From Biscogniauxia marginata (lineage: Eukaryota; Ascomycota; Sordariomycetes; Xylariales; Xylariaceae): a stretch of 64,000 nucleotides of DNA. Below are positions 38,664 to 49,760 of this stretch, piece by piece. The translations under genes were made by a program, and so were the position numbers. Each line of letters starts with the position of its first letter. The stretch's first letter is position 1. The stretch spans positions 1 to 64,000 of the forward strand of contig MU404132.1 in the NCBI GenBank assembly GCA_022695795.1, given 5' to 3'. Under the pieces are notes generated by a model that was not told the origin of the DNA, ran no database searches, and worked only from the letters and a program-made list of their open reading frames with translations.

Positions 38664-40280
38664 CTACTATAGGGAGTCCTCATAATGAACCACATAGCGA
38701 TCCAAAACACCCAACTCACGACAACAGAGATATGTCTCTCATTGTCACACGGATGGTCACCTGTAGGCGCCCGCCAAGACCTGTTAGTCATGAGCTTGAA
38801 GGCCATTGGGGATAGATACGAATATTTGATTCAATGGTACCAACGTGCATAGGGCGATAGCTGCTTCAGGCAACACAATGTGTATATATATCTAGGCAAG
38901 AGATTCCCGGACGAGGTCAGGAATGACCTTAGACTCTTAAGTCCCTTGAGACCAAGGAGAATTATTAGTTGAAATCGAATCTCAGTTCCAAGCCTAGCAG
39001 CCCTTGTCGCACTCGTTAATCCTGCCCGGAGTTTCCCTTTATTAGCCCTTACCCCCTTGATATAGTACACATCATCCTCTTACAATATCCTCCTCGACCC
39101 CCTCGAATTATCCATCTCCGAGAGGGCTAACCTAGTTAGCGTCTATTTACTACTTTTCTTCTTCTTCTTAACTGCTACAGTACTTTATAATACACCCCAC
39201 CGAGCTCATTTTAAAAGGCCCTTATTAACCAAGACTTGAAACATCAGGTAAACACAGTCCCGTCAAAAAAAACTAGCAATCAGCATCATCATCACGGCGG
39301 GAACCAATAAAAATAGACTAAATATTATCGGGAATCTCGAGAAAAAAGTGACTCTTGTATATTCATTTCGGGGGCCTTTTTTTTCTGGGGGATATTGGTT
39401 TGCGATGGGCTGGGATATCTCTCTGCTCTCTGCCGACTCTCTCTAGGGAATAAACAAAATTTATAGATTTCAAGGGGAAAAAAAAGGAGGGAGGAGAGAG
39501 GGGGGGTCGAAGAAGTAAAATAGGGTCGAAGAATTCAATATAAAAATAAAGAGCAAAGGGACGAAATGAGGGGAGGGGAGGGGAATGAGGAACAGAATCT
39601 CGAGGACCATCCCTATCTATCAGAAGATAGAAGACTCATGGGTCTCTCTCTCTTTCTCTCTCTAGCCCTTACATCCATCCCATCAAGCCCTCTGCCATAT
39701 AGATAGATAAATAAATAAACAAGAAATATAAGTCGGTAACCGAGCAGCCAGGAAAAGGCCGGCCCCAGCCGGTTGAGCGGAACCCCCTTTCCCTCTCTCA
39801 TCTTCTGTCTCCCCCCCTTTTTTTTTCTTTTTCTTCTTCTTTCTCACATCTGTATCTCACAATTCCATTCACATTTCACCCCCTCACCATATTTTTATAT
39901 GCAGAGGGAGAAAGGGAGAAGGTGGGAAGAAGGAAAAAAACTCCGAGACATCATCTCTTCGACGAAACCAAAAACTACGCTCTCTCTCACATATTTACGC
40001 CCTTCATCATCAGGCGGGCAAATGATCATCAAAAATATATCAACTCTTTTCCCTCCTCCCCCCTCTCCTACCCTCAAATCCCACTCCTTCATTCTCGACT
40101 CGAATCGCTTTCGAACGTGATAATTGATGTGTTAAGTTATCATGGAATCGCGAATAAAAAAGAAAAGAAAGGAGAAAAATATACAATGTCCATTCCCCCA
40201 GGTCTGATTTTCTTTCGCTCTCTCCTTTCTAAATAGATAGACAAGACATAGTAAAATGCCTATATAGCCCGCACGTGGTC

Positions 40281-41968
40281 TCAATACCGATACACGGCCT
40301 CCTTCTGCTTCGGCGGCGGTGGCGGGACGTCGTGGGTATCGTAAATATCGCTGTCGTTGTCTCGCACGGCGTCCCTGCTGTCCGATGCGGGGTGCGCGTC
40401 CGCCGCGCCGCCGTGCATCGTCTCCTTGCCGAGCGCACTCTCCTGTCTGCCAAGGTAGCTCGGAGTGGGGTCGAAGCCTGGGTGGAAGGGTTCGTATGCG
40501 AGCCGCGGTTCTTGATCTTGGTACTGCGACGACGATCCCCTGCCGGCGCCGGATGCCGACCTGCCGATGCCGGTATTGTAAGTCCCCGATCCCGATCCCG
40601 ACGGCTCCGGCGCGGGGTCCCGGAAGGGATCGTCCGGCGTATGTGTCCGCGAAGACCCCGCGACGGCCGGTTCGTACTCCCGGCCCTTGCCTTTCCCGTT
40701 TGGCTTTCTCGGCGGAAGCGGCGGCTGGTCAGACAATGAACTTGGCGACGGCTGTCGCGACACCGAGTAGCCGTTGCTCGCCCGGTCGTCTATAGGGCCC
40801 ATTAAATCGTTGTCGTCCTGCCCGCCAACAGCGGCGACATGCTTCCTAGCGTTGAGCATAGCTCTCTGGTGCAGGTTCAGCGAGGTCTGCAAGTGCTCGT
40901 TGGTGTCGATTAGGCTCTCCATAGTCTCATTATCGGGCGCCGGATCCTCGGCCCTCATATACAACTGTATGCTCCGGCTGGCGCTCAGGCAGCGATCGGC
41001 GAACTCCTTTATTAGGTCGTTGTCGAGGACTTCGCCCGGTGGTGTGTTAGTGACTACTTGTTGTAGGAGGTTAGCCGAGGTCCGCGCTTCTTCTAATCTA
41101 CTGGCTAGCTCGACGGCGTCGGGCAGTTTCCGGCTATTGTGACTCCGGGAAAAGTAGTTTTGTGAATGCGGGTTGAATGGAGGCGCGTTTAAGGTGCGTG
41201 GTGCGGGAGGTTGCGATCCTTGTCTCTGCTGGCGGAGGTTAGCATGAAAACCTCGCCGTGGTGTAGCATTGCGACCAAGGATACTGCGTACGCTATATTT
41301 TCCCTGGGACTTCTCTTTCTCCTTCTTCCACATGGCAATGATGAGAGCCAGTCCCTCGTCGTACGCCTTGGCAGTCTCAAAGTAGTCCAGGGTGTCCATC
41401 AGCAGCTGGCGCACGCCCGAGTCACGGGTAGTTCTCAGCAGCTCCTTGACCGTGTCGGTAAACTTCTGGTCGAAATTCCGCGTGAAGGTCGGGCCCGGGT
41501 TGTCGGCGAGGATGCGGATGAGCATGATAGCATTGTTCTGGTATTGGGGTTTCGTGGCGTAATCCCTCTTCAGGTATTTCCGAATGATGCGGGCGCACTC
41601 GGCGGCGGCGGCGGGCGAGTCTTCGGCAGCGTCGACGATGGGCGGTAAGTGAAGAACTTCGTCTCCGGCATTGCTGGCACCGCCGGACTCGCAGAAGGAT
41701 TTCTACCCGGGAAATAGTCAGGACTCTCGTTCGAATCTACGCAGGAGGGGCTCTCTTCAGCGCGGACGCACCACATTGCGGCCGGCGGTGGCTTCGGGGC
41801 CGTCTTCATTAGGGTCGCCAGAAGTGGTGGAAGCTGTCAAACAGGTATCAGGTCAGCCTCGTTGGCTTGTCCGAGATTCGTATCCTCTATGTGAGACGTA
41901 CCGCTGCTGCCGCCCCTCCTCCCCATCTTCATGCTGCCCAGCATCTTGCTCATCCTAAGCGACTTCAT
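40281..41968 (-). CDS. VHS-GAT domain protein (Lsb5-like endosomal adaptor)
   Basis: Exons on the minus strand are 41968-41902, 41833-41772 and 41702-40281, giving 516 residues; introns are 68 and 69 nt (donors GTACGT and GTGCGT). The start MKSLRMSKMLGSMKMGRR is the usual N-terminus of the fungal family; an upstream in-frame ATG at 42055 is less likely. A VHS-type helical domain spans about 50-175 (IVDAAEDSPAAAAECARIIR, NNAIMLIRILADNPGP, and on to LALIIAMWKKEK). A GAT domain spans about 240-330 (LEEARTSANLLQQVV to LHQRAMLNARK). The C-terminal 180 residues are Pro/Ser/Gly-rich, with PPLPPRKP and PPPPPKQ stretches that could bind SH3 domains. In yeast, Lsb5 links actin patch proteins, ubiquitin and endosomal cargo; the same role here is inferred from domain order. 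Confidence 0.87.
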
Positions 41969-44703
41969 TTTGTATCTTTTAGCAAAGGGCTGGTGCAAGG
42001 CACAAACGGGGCGCCGTCGGGTAGATTGATGCGCGCGGGAGCTTCGTTCTTCCAAACTGCAGCGATTCCGGTATGTCGCAGCCTCGGGCGCTTGTGTAGG
42101 TAGGTATGTATGTATATACGTAAGTTTGCCAGTGTGGTTGACGAAAGGAGTAGTGCGTTCGCGTCTGGCGGTGGGTTGGTATTTTATTTTTTAAAGATTA
42201 ATGCGAGCGTTATTGCTAGCGAGTTGGCGTTTGGGGGGGTTGTGTAAGTTGTGACCAGGGAAAAAGCAGAGGGTACAAAAGGTGCATACAAGCAGCAAGA
42301 TTACATATGCGCTGACATGGGCGAGACCCTGACGGAGCCTTCCTCCCACACCGCGCCAAGCTTGACGGCTGCCTTACAAACAGCAAGAAGAAAAAAAGGG
42401 GGGGCTCGAACGGGGGGGGCAAAAAGCATATGCGATACCTACAAGCTACTTCCATCCCACCTACGAATCTGGCTTCTAATTCGTACCGCTTTAGTCATTC
42501 TATTACAATAATAAAACCAAGACAGCCATACATGTACCAATTAAAAAGACATCCCCCACACACATGCAGCATTATACGTTTTACGTTTCCTGTTCTAATT
42601 CATACTTATAGTACACAGTAGTTTCACAACTCTCTTCAACCCTTCGCATATACCTCGCTAATTCAACACTAGACATAGGTATTCGGATTTTGCATGTTCA
42701 ACGTTGTACCGAATCCTAGGTACCTGTCGCGCCGCGCTACCGCCGGAAAGCCGAACCTGTTAGAGGTGCTTTGTCTTATCTCCAAATGAGATCTAAAGCA
42801 TAGGTATATACCTACTTATAGTTACAAACTACCTAGCCTATCATCTTTACGCACCAGTCTCCACATTTCAGGCAGGTTTTCCCTAAAAGTCCTCAATAAT
42901 AGCTTATATGTTACGCAGCATAGTCTTGGGTAGTTACGTATGCAGTTAGATAGGTCTATAAGGACACTTAGTGACATAGTGTCTAGTTTAAGCTGGGTTA
43001 GGGAAGAGGGGGGCGGCATGCAGACAAAAAGATGATCAAAGAAGACCTCAACGTCCCGCGCCCGCGCCTCCGCCTCCGCCTCTACACAGCCGCAAAACTA
43101 CACGCAAGCGACAACCGTCAATTCCCCCCCCTCCTTCCGGCGCGCCCCTCTTTAACGCCGACGTATTCTATCTAAACCCCGGGCACGTCACAACCGAGTC
43201 CTTTTTAACCTACTTACCTAACCTACACTAGATGCATCCAATATCTTCATCTTTTCTACAAAGGTGGCCTCCGCAATCTGCAAAGACAACTCTCCTCTTC
43301 CTTTTAAATAAGGCCTACCTGGCCAGTTATTTCTTCGCCTCTGACCCCACACGATGCGCCAGCTACCGGCTTGGGCATTCTTACATAGTCTTCGCTACTT
43401 TGTCTCCCTGGTACGCGCGGCGCCCGTCAGCTGGCTGTCCAACTTTTTATACCTGTGTATCTGCCCAATGAAAAACCACTGCTATTCCGCATGCCACTGC
43501 TGTCAAGTGACTAGGTATACGCAGTTTACGTAGCAGATCCGTGTGTGTGTGCGGGCCGAATTATCTAAGTATCCCCTCCCTAGCTACATGTAACTCAGCT
43601 AAGCCGCAACATCGCACGCGTCAAATGAAAGCTTGGCATGTCGGCTTATGATCCCTGCGAGTTTTTACTTGTACCTAATTGTTTGCCTATGAAGAGTATA
43701 TCCTCCTTTAACGGCTACACGTAACTCACTTGCGTAGCATCACCGCCGCCGCCACAATTATTATAACCATTCATTTTCTTTTAAGTCGCCCTTATAATCC
43801 CATCTCCTTGTACACGGGGTTGGCTCTTAAAAACATGTAGGTACCTCGCGCTTCCGCCACGTGCGGCATACCTACATAGCTCGACAACGTCTTGGAGCCT
43901 TTAAAGGTACCTACTGCCTATTCCCCTGTTCTAATGCGCCGAATTACATACAGGACTTATACCGCACCTTGCTTTTCAAGAACCACTACAGTTACTTTAT
44001 TTATCCTTCACTACTCGCAGGCCGGAGTGTATATCGAACGGCTCGCAACTGCTCAAGCACAAAACTCACTATATCTGTTCGAAGACAAAAGGGGGAGGGG
44101 AAGCACATAACCGTAAAATGAAGCTCCAATCTCGAGGTCTACAAACGATAGGAAATGAAAAAAGAAAGAAAAAACCCCGAACAAGTGAGAGAGAGTGTGT
44201 GTGGTGTCCTAGTTCAACTAGGAAAGTAATAAATGATTAGCTTGGCCCCTCTCCCTACACAGAAGATGGACCCTCCCGGGGCTTATTCTTTCGTCTTTCC
44301 CCTCCCTCTGTCCATAGCAGGTCTTAGGTAAAGCCTCCATGACTTGATTTTATCCCGCCAGACACCCACAGGTAGTTCACTCACTCTATCAGCTGACCAC
44401 GGTAATTACCTATAGATGGTCACTACGCTGATTAGACAGGGAGGGGGGAGAAAAGCAGGGCGCAGAACGCAACTTGCTAATATATATATATACACCTATG
44501 TATGCATACATCTGTCCATACAGTTACTCTCTCAATCAACTATACTCTACCTTACCGTATCCTTAGAAATAAAGCAAATGGACAAACAAACAGACTTACA
44601 CCTCCCCTCACCCTTCCCCCCCTTTTTTCTTGTTTTTCTTTCATTTTTTTTTCTTCCGGATCAACACTCACGCCATCTACGCATACGTACGAAAACAGTG
44701 TAT

Positions 44704-44704
<1 letters not shown>

Positions 44705-44735
<31 letters not shown>
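44705..44735. repeat. (CTAT)n microsatellite
   Basis: About seven to eight uninterrupted tetranucleotide units. Confidence 0.9.
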
Positions 44736-45266
44736 CATACATACAAAGGAACCCCATTCCGCCCCCTTTTCAAAACCGCGAGGAGAAACCCGCCCCCTAA
44801 AACATGTCCTCCACCGGCCGATATCCAGGCAGGAGGAAGCGCCCCCCGGGAGGGGGGAAGGGTGGGAGTAGAAAATCTCAGTGTACGCGCTTGATCGTGT
44901 GTAAATCTTCGGTATGGGATACAACAGATATGGTTAAGGCAACCAATCCATACGTTATGCTATCACCACATTCCCCTTCCTCCCTCCTCTCCTCTCCTCC
45001 CCTCCCCTCCCCCCAACAGATACTAAATACCGTAAACCAGACCAGACCAGACTTAACCCGCCGTTCCATCCCGCTATCAGGAAAAGGAGTAGGTAGAACA
45101 AGGAGGCAGAAGAAAAGCTTTAATAGTCGCAAGTTTTTTTCTTCCGTAGACCTAAGGTGGGCAGGCAGTCAGGCAGGCAGGCAGGCTTACCTATGTAACT
45201 AGGTACCTAGGTAAGTAGTAAGTAAGGCTAGGGTAGGTCATATCACACCAAAACGTACCATACCGT

Positions 45267-45289
45267 AATCATCATCATCATCATCATCG
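45267..45289. repeat. (ATC)n microsatellite
   Basis: Tandem ATC units in non-coding DNA. Confidence 0.85.
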
Positions 45290-45544
45290 CACACCGTCTC
45301 GACGTCACGACATATAGATAAGATAAAATAGATAGATAGATACCTAGGTAGGTAGATAGAGTAGCTCAACTTTTCGTGTCGTCCTCTACGTCCGGTGTTT
45401 TCCATAAGATATAAAAATAGAATAAAGTAGTATAGTAAGTAGACAACAGTGCAACACGTTCATGTATATACACATATATATCACTATCATCTATCAACAC
45501 TGATCATTATACGGACTTGGAATATATTTTTATTTTAACCTCCC

Positions 45545-45571
45545 TTTTTTTTTTTTTTTTTTTTTTTTTTT
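45545..45571. repeat. T homopolymer (27)
   Basis: Uninterrupted T run. It could be an old poly(A) insertion read on the other strand, but no flanking element was recognised. Confidence 0.85.
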
Positions 45572-46166
45572 GCCAACATTTACGGACCCTCCCCCTTTCC
45601 TACCTCCGACCTCCAACCTCTACTCCTTCCCCTCCTCCCTTAACCCTACAGTTTTTTTATAATAACAATTAAAACAAGACTATAATTTACTTAGCTATCT
45701 ATTTTTATTTCGTTCCATACCACACTTTTTGTCCTCTATTCTAATCGATCATCCCGGGGGCAATACTAAAACCGCTTCCTCATCCCTCCTCCCCTCCCCT
45801 TAAAATAAAACAAAACCCTCTCAAAACCCCCAAACTGTTCTCTCCGTATACTTCAGTTCGTATTTACAATACAACGTATTTATTATATTGTATCAATTGC
45901 ATTGTTTTGTATTTGTGTTCCTAGCACCTCACCTCGTCTCATCTCATCACGCGCGCGCACACACACACATGGAGAGAGGGGGATAGAAGGAGATAGAGAC
46001 AAGCTACTAAAATAAATTTCAAAGAACATATCATACGTTGCCAGGGGGGAGAGGGAGGGAAGGAGGGAAACAAGAACTTAGAATAAATAAACATTTTGAG
46101 ACGAAAAGCAAGCAAAGGCAAGCCATTTCCCCCTTTTACGCCTAACAAACCGACCAACCAACCAAC

Positions 46167-46196
46167 CCCTTCCCTTCCCTTCCCTTCCCTTCCCCT
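46167..46196. repeat. (CCCTT)n microsatellite
   Basis: About six pentanucleotide units, in a C/T-rich stretch downstream of ash1. Confidence 0.8.
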
Positions 46197-46220
46197 TTCT
46201 TTCTTGTGCGAAGATGATGA

Positions 46221-46249
46221 AATCAATCAATCAATCAATCAATGAATCA
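46221..46249. repeat. (AATC)n microsatellite
   Basis: Six or more units, the last one changed (AATG). Confidence 0.8.
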
Positions 46250-46723
46250 ATTCCTTTCCCTTTATGACGCCCTCCCTTCTCCCCTCCCCCCTTTCTTCAC
46301 GCAATAGGCAGACAGACACATGGTTCAGTAATATACAAGTACACTTCTTCCATTCACTCGCACACACATACATATAGGCGAGAAAAAGAGAGATTTCATT
46401 GCCCCGTATTTCGTATTTCTCCTTGCACAACCTCCTCGTGAATTACCGTCGTCGTAGCATACCACCGAACTTGAGGGCGGCGGTACGCAAAGAAGAAATT
46501 GCATTAATCGTCCTAGCAGCACTGGGGGTGGGTTCGCATAGATCTGATCCGGGGAAAAACGACGTTGCTGGTGAAGCCATGGCCGGTGCATTGACGGTTT
46601 TGTCTATGAGACTTGTCACAATGCAGTCTATGTTGAATCATGCATGCAAACAGAGTATTAGGTTTGATATCAGTCGTTCCAGCCTCAAGATGAAGCAATA
46701 GAATAAGCTGCGTCAAAAGTCGT

Positions 46724-49367
46724 TCAAGAGGTGGAAGGCGAATTGACCAGCCGGATCTTGTTCACAGATCTGGGCAGCTCCACCCCTTTCCTGGGTGAAC
46801 TAGATGTACTCTTCTCCCCAGATTTCAGAGGTGTCGCTGCCTTCTTCATACCTGCTTCGGAACTTTGCCCGTCTCGCTCAACATTCTCAGTACTCGCAGC
46901 AACGATCGTAGAACTCGAAGCAGAAGCAGCTGGTCTTCGAGGTGTCACTGTTCGAGTAATGCCCGATAGCTTGGTCTGCACCTTCACCTTGCTGTAAGTC
47001 TTCACCACACTCTTAGACTTCCGGACAGCTGCTATCTTCTTGCCCTTAGACTTGGGTCCGAGAGCCGCCTTGGTGTTGACCGAGATTGTCGACACACTAC
47101 GCTTGATAACAGTGGCCGCACCTTTGGCTGCTTTGAGACCAGTCTTGGAAAGGGATTTCTTGACACTCTTGCCCTTGACGCTGGTTGGAACCTTGATTTT
47201 GCGCTTCTTGGTTGCACTGCCTTCACGGTCCTCCTCGTCACCCGTGACTTCCTTCAACTTCCGCTTTCCAGCCTTCACGTTCTTCTTGGAGCTCTTGGCC
47301 AATTCCTCTTTCGATGGCTTCGGCGGCTTCACCTCCTTGGGCTTGGGACCAAGGACTCCTCGGCAGTTGGGGCTACCACAAAGACACTTCTGCACGTTCT
47401 TAGCTGAGAAGGGGTCAAAATTGTAGTCGTAGGTTAGCTCCTCGCCCGTCATGATGTCTCTATCACCAGCAAATAGTGCCATCCGCGGTTGGCCGGAAAC
47501 GATCCACTTCACCATTCGGCAGTTGGGTTGGCAGGAATGATTGACGAAACGAGCGATACTACCGGTCGTTGCGTCAATGATCATGTTCTGGTCGAAAGAC
47601 ATCAGGTAATAGCACTAGATGAGACTACTGTCAGTAGGTGTTGAGACCGAAGTAACATTTCGTTTGATGCTCACCTGATTGTCCTTGTATTTCTCATTCA
47701 TACGCCGGTCACATTCCTCTTCAGTAATGATCTCACCGGTGTACTCCATGATGATCTGGTTGGCCTGAAAGCAGCGGTTGGCACGGATGCCGTAACCCCG
47801 GTCATCGGTCTTGATGACCTCGACTCCCACGCGATACTTGCCGCCAGCCTTGGTACGCTCCTGTAGCTTGGCAAAGGCACGGTTTTGGCACAGGTCTATG
47901 CCAACATTGCAGTTGGTCCCATCACACTCATAAAGCATGATTCTATTCTGGCAGCTCTCGCCACAGCCATCTTCCGGAGTGCAGACACACTTGGATTGAT
48001 AATCCTTGAAGTGCGGCGTCTTCTTCCAGTAGGCAGCAGCATCGCCGACAAACCGATCTGATTTTAAAAAACAAAAAATTTAGCCACTTGAATTCAACAG
48101 ATACATATATAAGATTCTTTTTTTGCTCACTTTTGGTCATTTTCCTCCACTCATCCGGCTTCGGTTGTCCGGGAGGGAGGGGATTGCACACATCGAAGGG
48201 GAGCTTGAAATCCCTGCCCTCTACCAACATACGCAGGCCATTGAACATGGGCTGCGGGAAAGTGTTGTTCACTTTTCCGCTTGGCATTAGCTCGGGGAGT
48301 TGTGAAAGGCTTTTCTTTTCGGCTGGAGTGAGTCCCTTATATATATCCATGGGCGCGTCCTGGCCGGCGTACAAGCCGCGATCGAGCCACTTCTTAGCTT
48401 TCCGCTTCTGCACAACAGGAGCCTCCTCTACTGGGAGCTCGGGCTCTGGTGCTGGTTTCTCCGGTGGTGCCTCGGAAACCCTGGCCTTCTTCTTCGGGGG
48501 TTCTTCGGGTTCGTCCAGATCGACGTATTTTCCGTTTGCCCAAGTCGTATATACCACAGGCTTCGTGTCGATGCCGGAAAACTCGTTGGTGTCCTGCAAT
48601 CTTCTCAATTCTCGCGACATTTTCGTGATGCCCTTCTCGAAGGTCTTTCTACCCCTCTTGCCCAGACTGGAAATCTTGTGCGCCAAAGTTTCGACCTCGT
48701 GGCCGGAGGAACGCGTCGCAATTCGTCTTGAATGCGCATCCTGCTCCTTTGAAGCCTTCGCCTTGGGAGATTTCGTGCTGCGCGTCGAAGATTGACGCTT
48801 CAGCGTGTCGGCACTATCGGTCGCCCCCGTGCTAGCGCTTCTCGCAATGGTGTCGGTATTCGCGTCATCCTCGTCTTTGATCCCGACCACAGAGCCGCTA
48901 GAAGTTGTACGTCGCTTGCGGTCAGAAACCACGTCGCCTTTCGATCGGCGCTTTCCGTGAATAGCGGTGCCGGCGAGTTTGGCAAGGTTGTAGATGGGGG
49001 CGCTGATGCGGCGGCGTCTCGCACGGTCGGTGGCGGGCGTGCTGGGGGTGCTATCGGCGGTGTCGTGTCGAGCAAGCTCGGGAGACTCGGCGGGTTCAAT
49101 GGTGGTGGAGGGAGCAAATACAATCGAGTCGGCGACCTTGGTAGGCTCGTCAGCGGCCACAGACTCGACCGTGTCGTCAAGGCTGCCAATTGGGGTGGAA
49201 TTGTCGTTCTTGGAGGTGTCCGAGGCCAGGCTCATGCTGTCGGCTACGGTGGTGGGCGGTGTCGAGCTTAGAGACGCGACGTTGGAAAAGGTGTCAGCGG
49301 GTGCACCGAAGCTGCTCGCCTCGGAGGACAGAGCGCGCGTCGGAGACATGGCTGCAAGCGACTGCAT
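46724..49367 (-). CDS. ash1: SET-domain histone H3K36 methyltransferase, Ash1 type
   Basis: Exons on the minus strand are 49367-48131, 48057-47675 and 47614-46724, giving 836 residues; introns are 73 and 60 nt, both with GTGAGC donors. Residues 1-410 are low-complexity and basic. An AWS-type Cys-rich pre-SET begins at C436 (KCVCTPEDGCGESCQNR). SET motifs follow: the cofactor-binding RGYGIRA, VNHSCQPNC at 564-572 and GEELTYDYNF at 597-606. The post-SET cluster CLCGSPNC is at 617-624. AWS-SET-postSET near the C-terminus, with neither the WW nor the SRI domain of Set2, points to Ash1, the second fungal H3K36 methyltransferase. A Lys-rich tail (630-836) follows. The frame stays open to a TTG at 49385, but the first ATG is at 49367; ATG 49349 is also possible. 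All catalytic motifs look intact. Confidence 0.88.
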
Positions 49368-49558
49368 TGGCGATCGACGCGACAAGATAGCTGCCAGCAG
49401 TGGGTGCGGAGAGGGTGGTTGGCAGGTATTTTGACGCGTTGAGTGTGTTGTGGTGTGGAGGAGAGGCGTTGTGGTGTATGCAAGCAGGAGAGAGTGGGTA
49501 AAGGTGGATGGGTCTGGGAAGTACGGAGTTTGGAAGAAGTGGATGCGTGTGAGTGGAC

Positions 49559-49591
<33 letters not shown>

Positions 49592-49760
49592 GGTATGTGT
49601 GCAGAGTAGGGAGAGAGGCACACTAGGTTAGGTATGTATGTGTGTAGGTGTAGGTGTGTGTGTCTGTGTGTGTCTGTGTCTTGACTAATAAAAAAGGGAC
49701 TAGAGTCAAGCAGGTAAGGCAAGGCACTTCTCCCTCCAGTCAATCAAATGTTGGTTGGGG
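49368..49760 (-). promoter_or_regulatory. ash1 upstream region, GT-rich on the plus strand
   Basis: The DNA just upstream of the ash1 start is an almost continuous T/G-rich stretch, with a pure (GT)n run at 49559-49584. In the transcript sense it is C/A-rich. It is likely leader or promoter, but no specific element was identified. Confidence 0.35.
49559..49584. repeat. (GT)n microsatellite
   Basis: About thirteen dinucleotide units, roughly 190 bp upstream of the ash1 start codon. Confidence 0.9.

Larger units (their letters stand above)
34729..40280. other. gene desert between the F-box and VHS-GAT genes
   Basis: No gene was supported in 5.5 kb. It includes a GTA triplet run at about 36604-36620, an AT-rich block at 37261-37440, a CT dinucleotide array at 38641-38663 and T- or C-rich tracts near 39800-40090 that precede the end of the VHS-GAT gene. 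Open frames are short and domain-free. Confidence 0.6.
41969..46723. other. intergenic, no supported gene
   Basis: About 4.75 kb between the VHS-GAT start and the ash1 stop. It holds many low-complexity tracts, including (CTAT)n at 44705-44735, (ATC)n at 45267-45289, 27 T at 45545-45571, (CCCTT)n at 46167-46196 and (AATC)n at 46221-46249. The part next to 41969 is probably the VHS-GAT promoter and leader. No domain-bearing frame was seen. Confidence 0.6.

Noticed and set aside
48088..48795. 235-residue plus-strand open frame
   Set aside because: It is antisense to ash1 exon 1 and has no domain; ash1 has intact SET motifs and matching splice sites.
49368..49385. Start of ash1 at 49385
   Set aside because: The codon there is TTG; the first ATG in the frame is at 49367.
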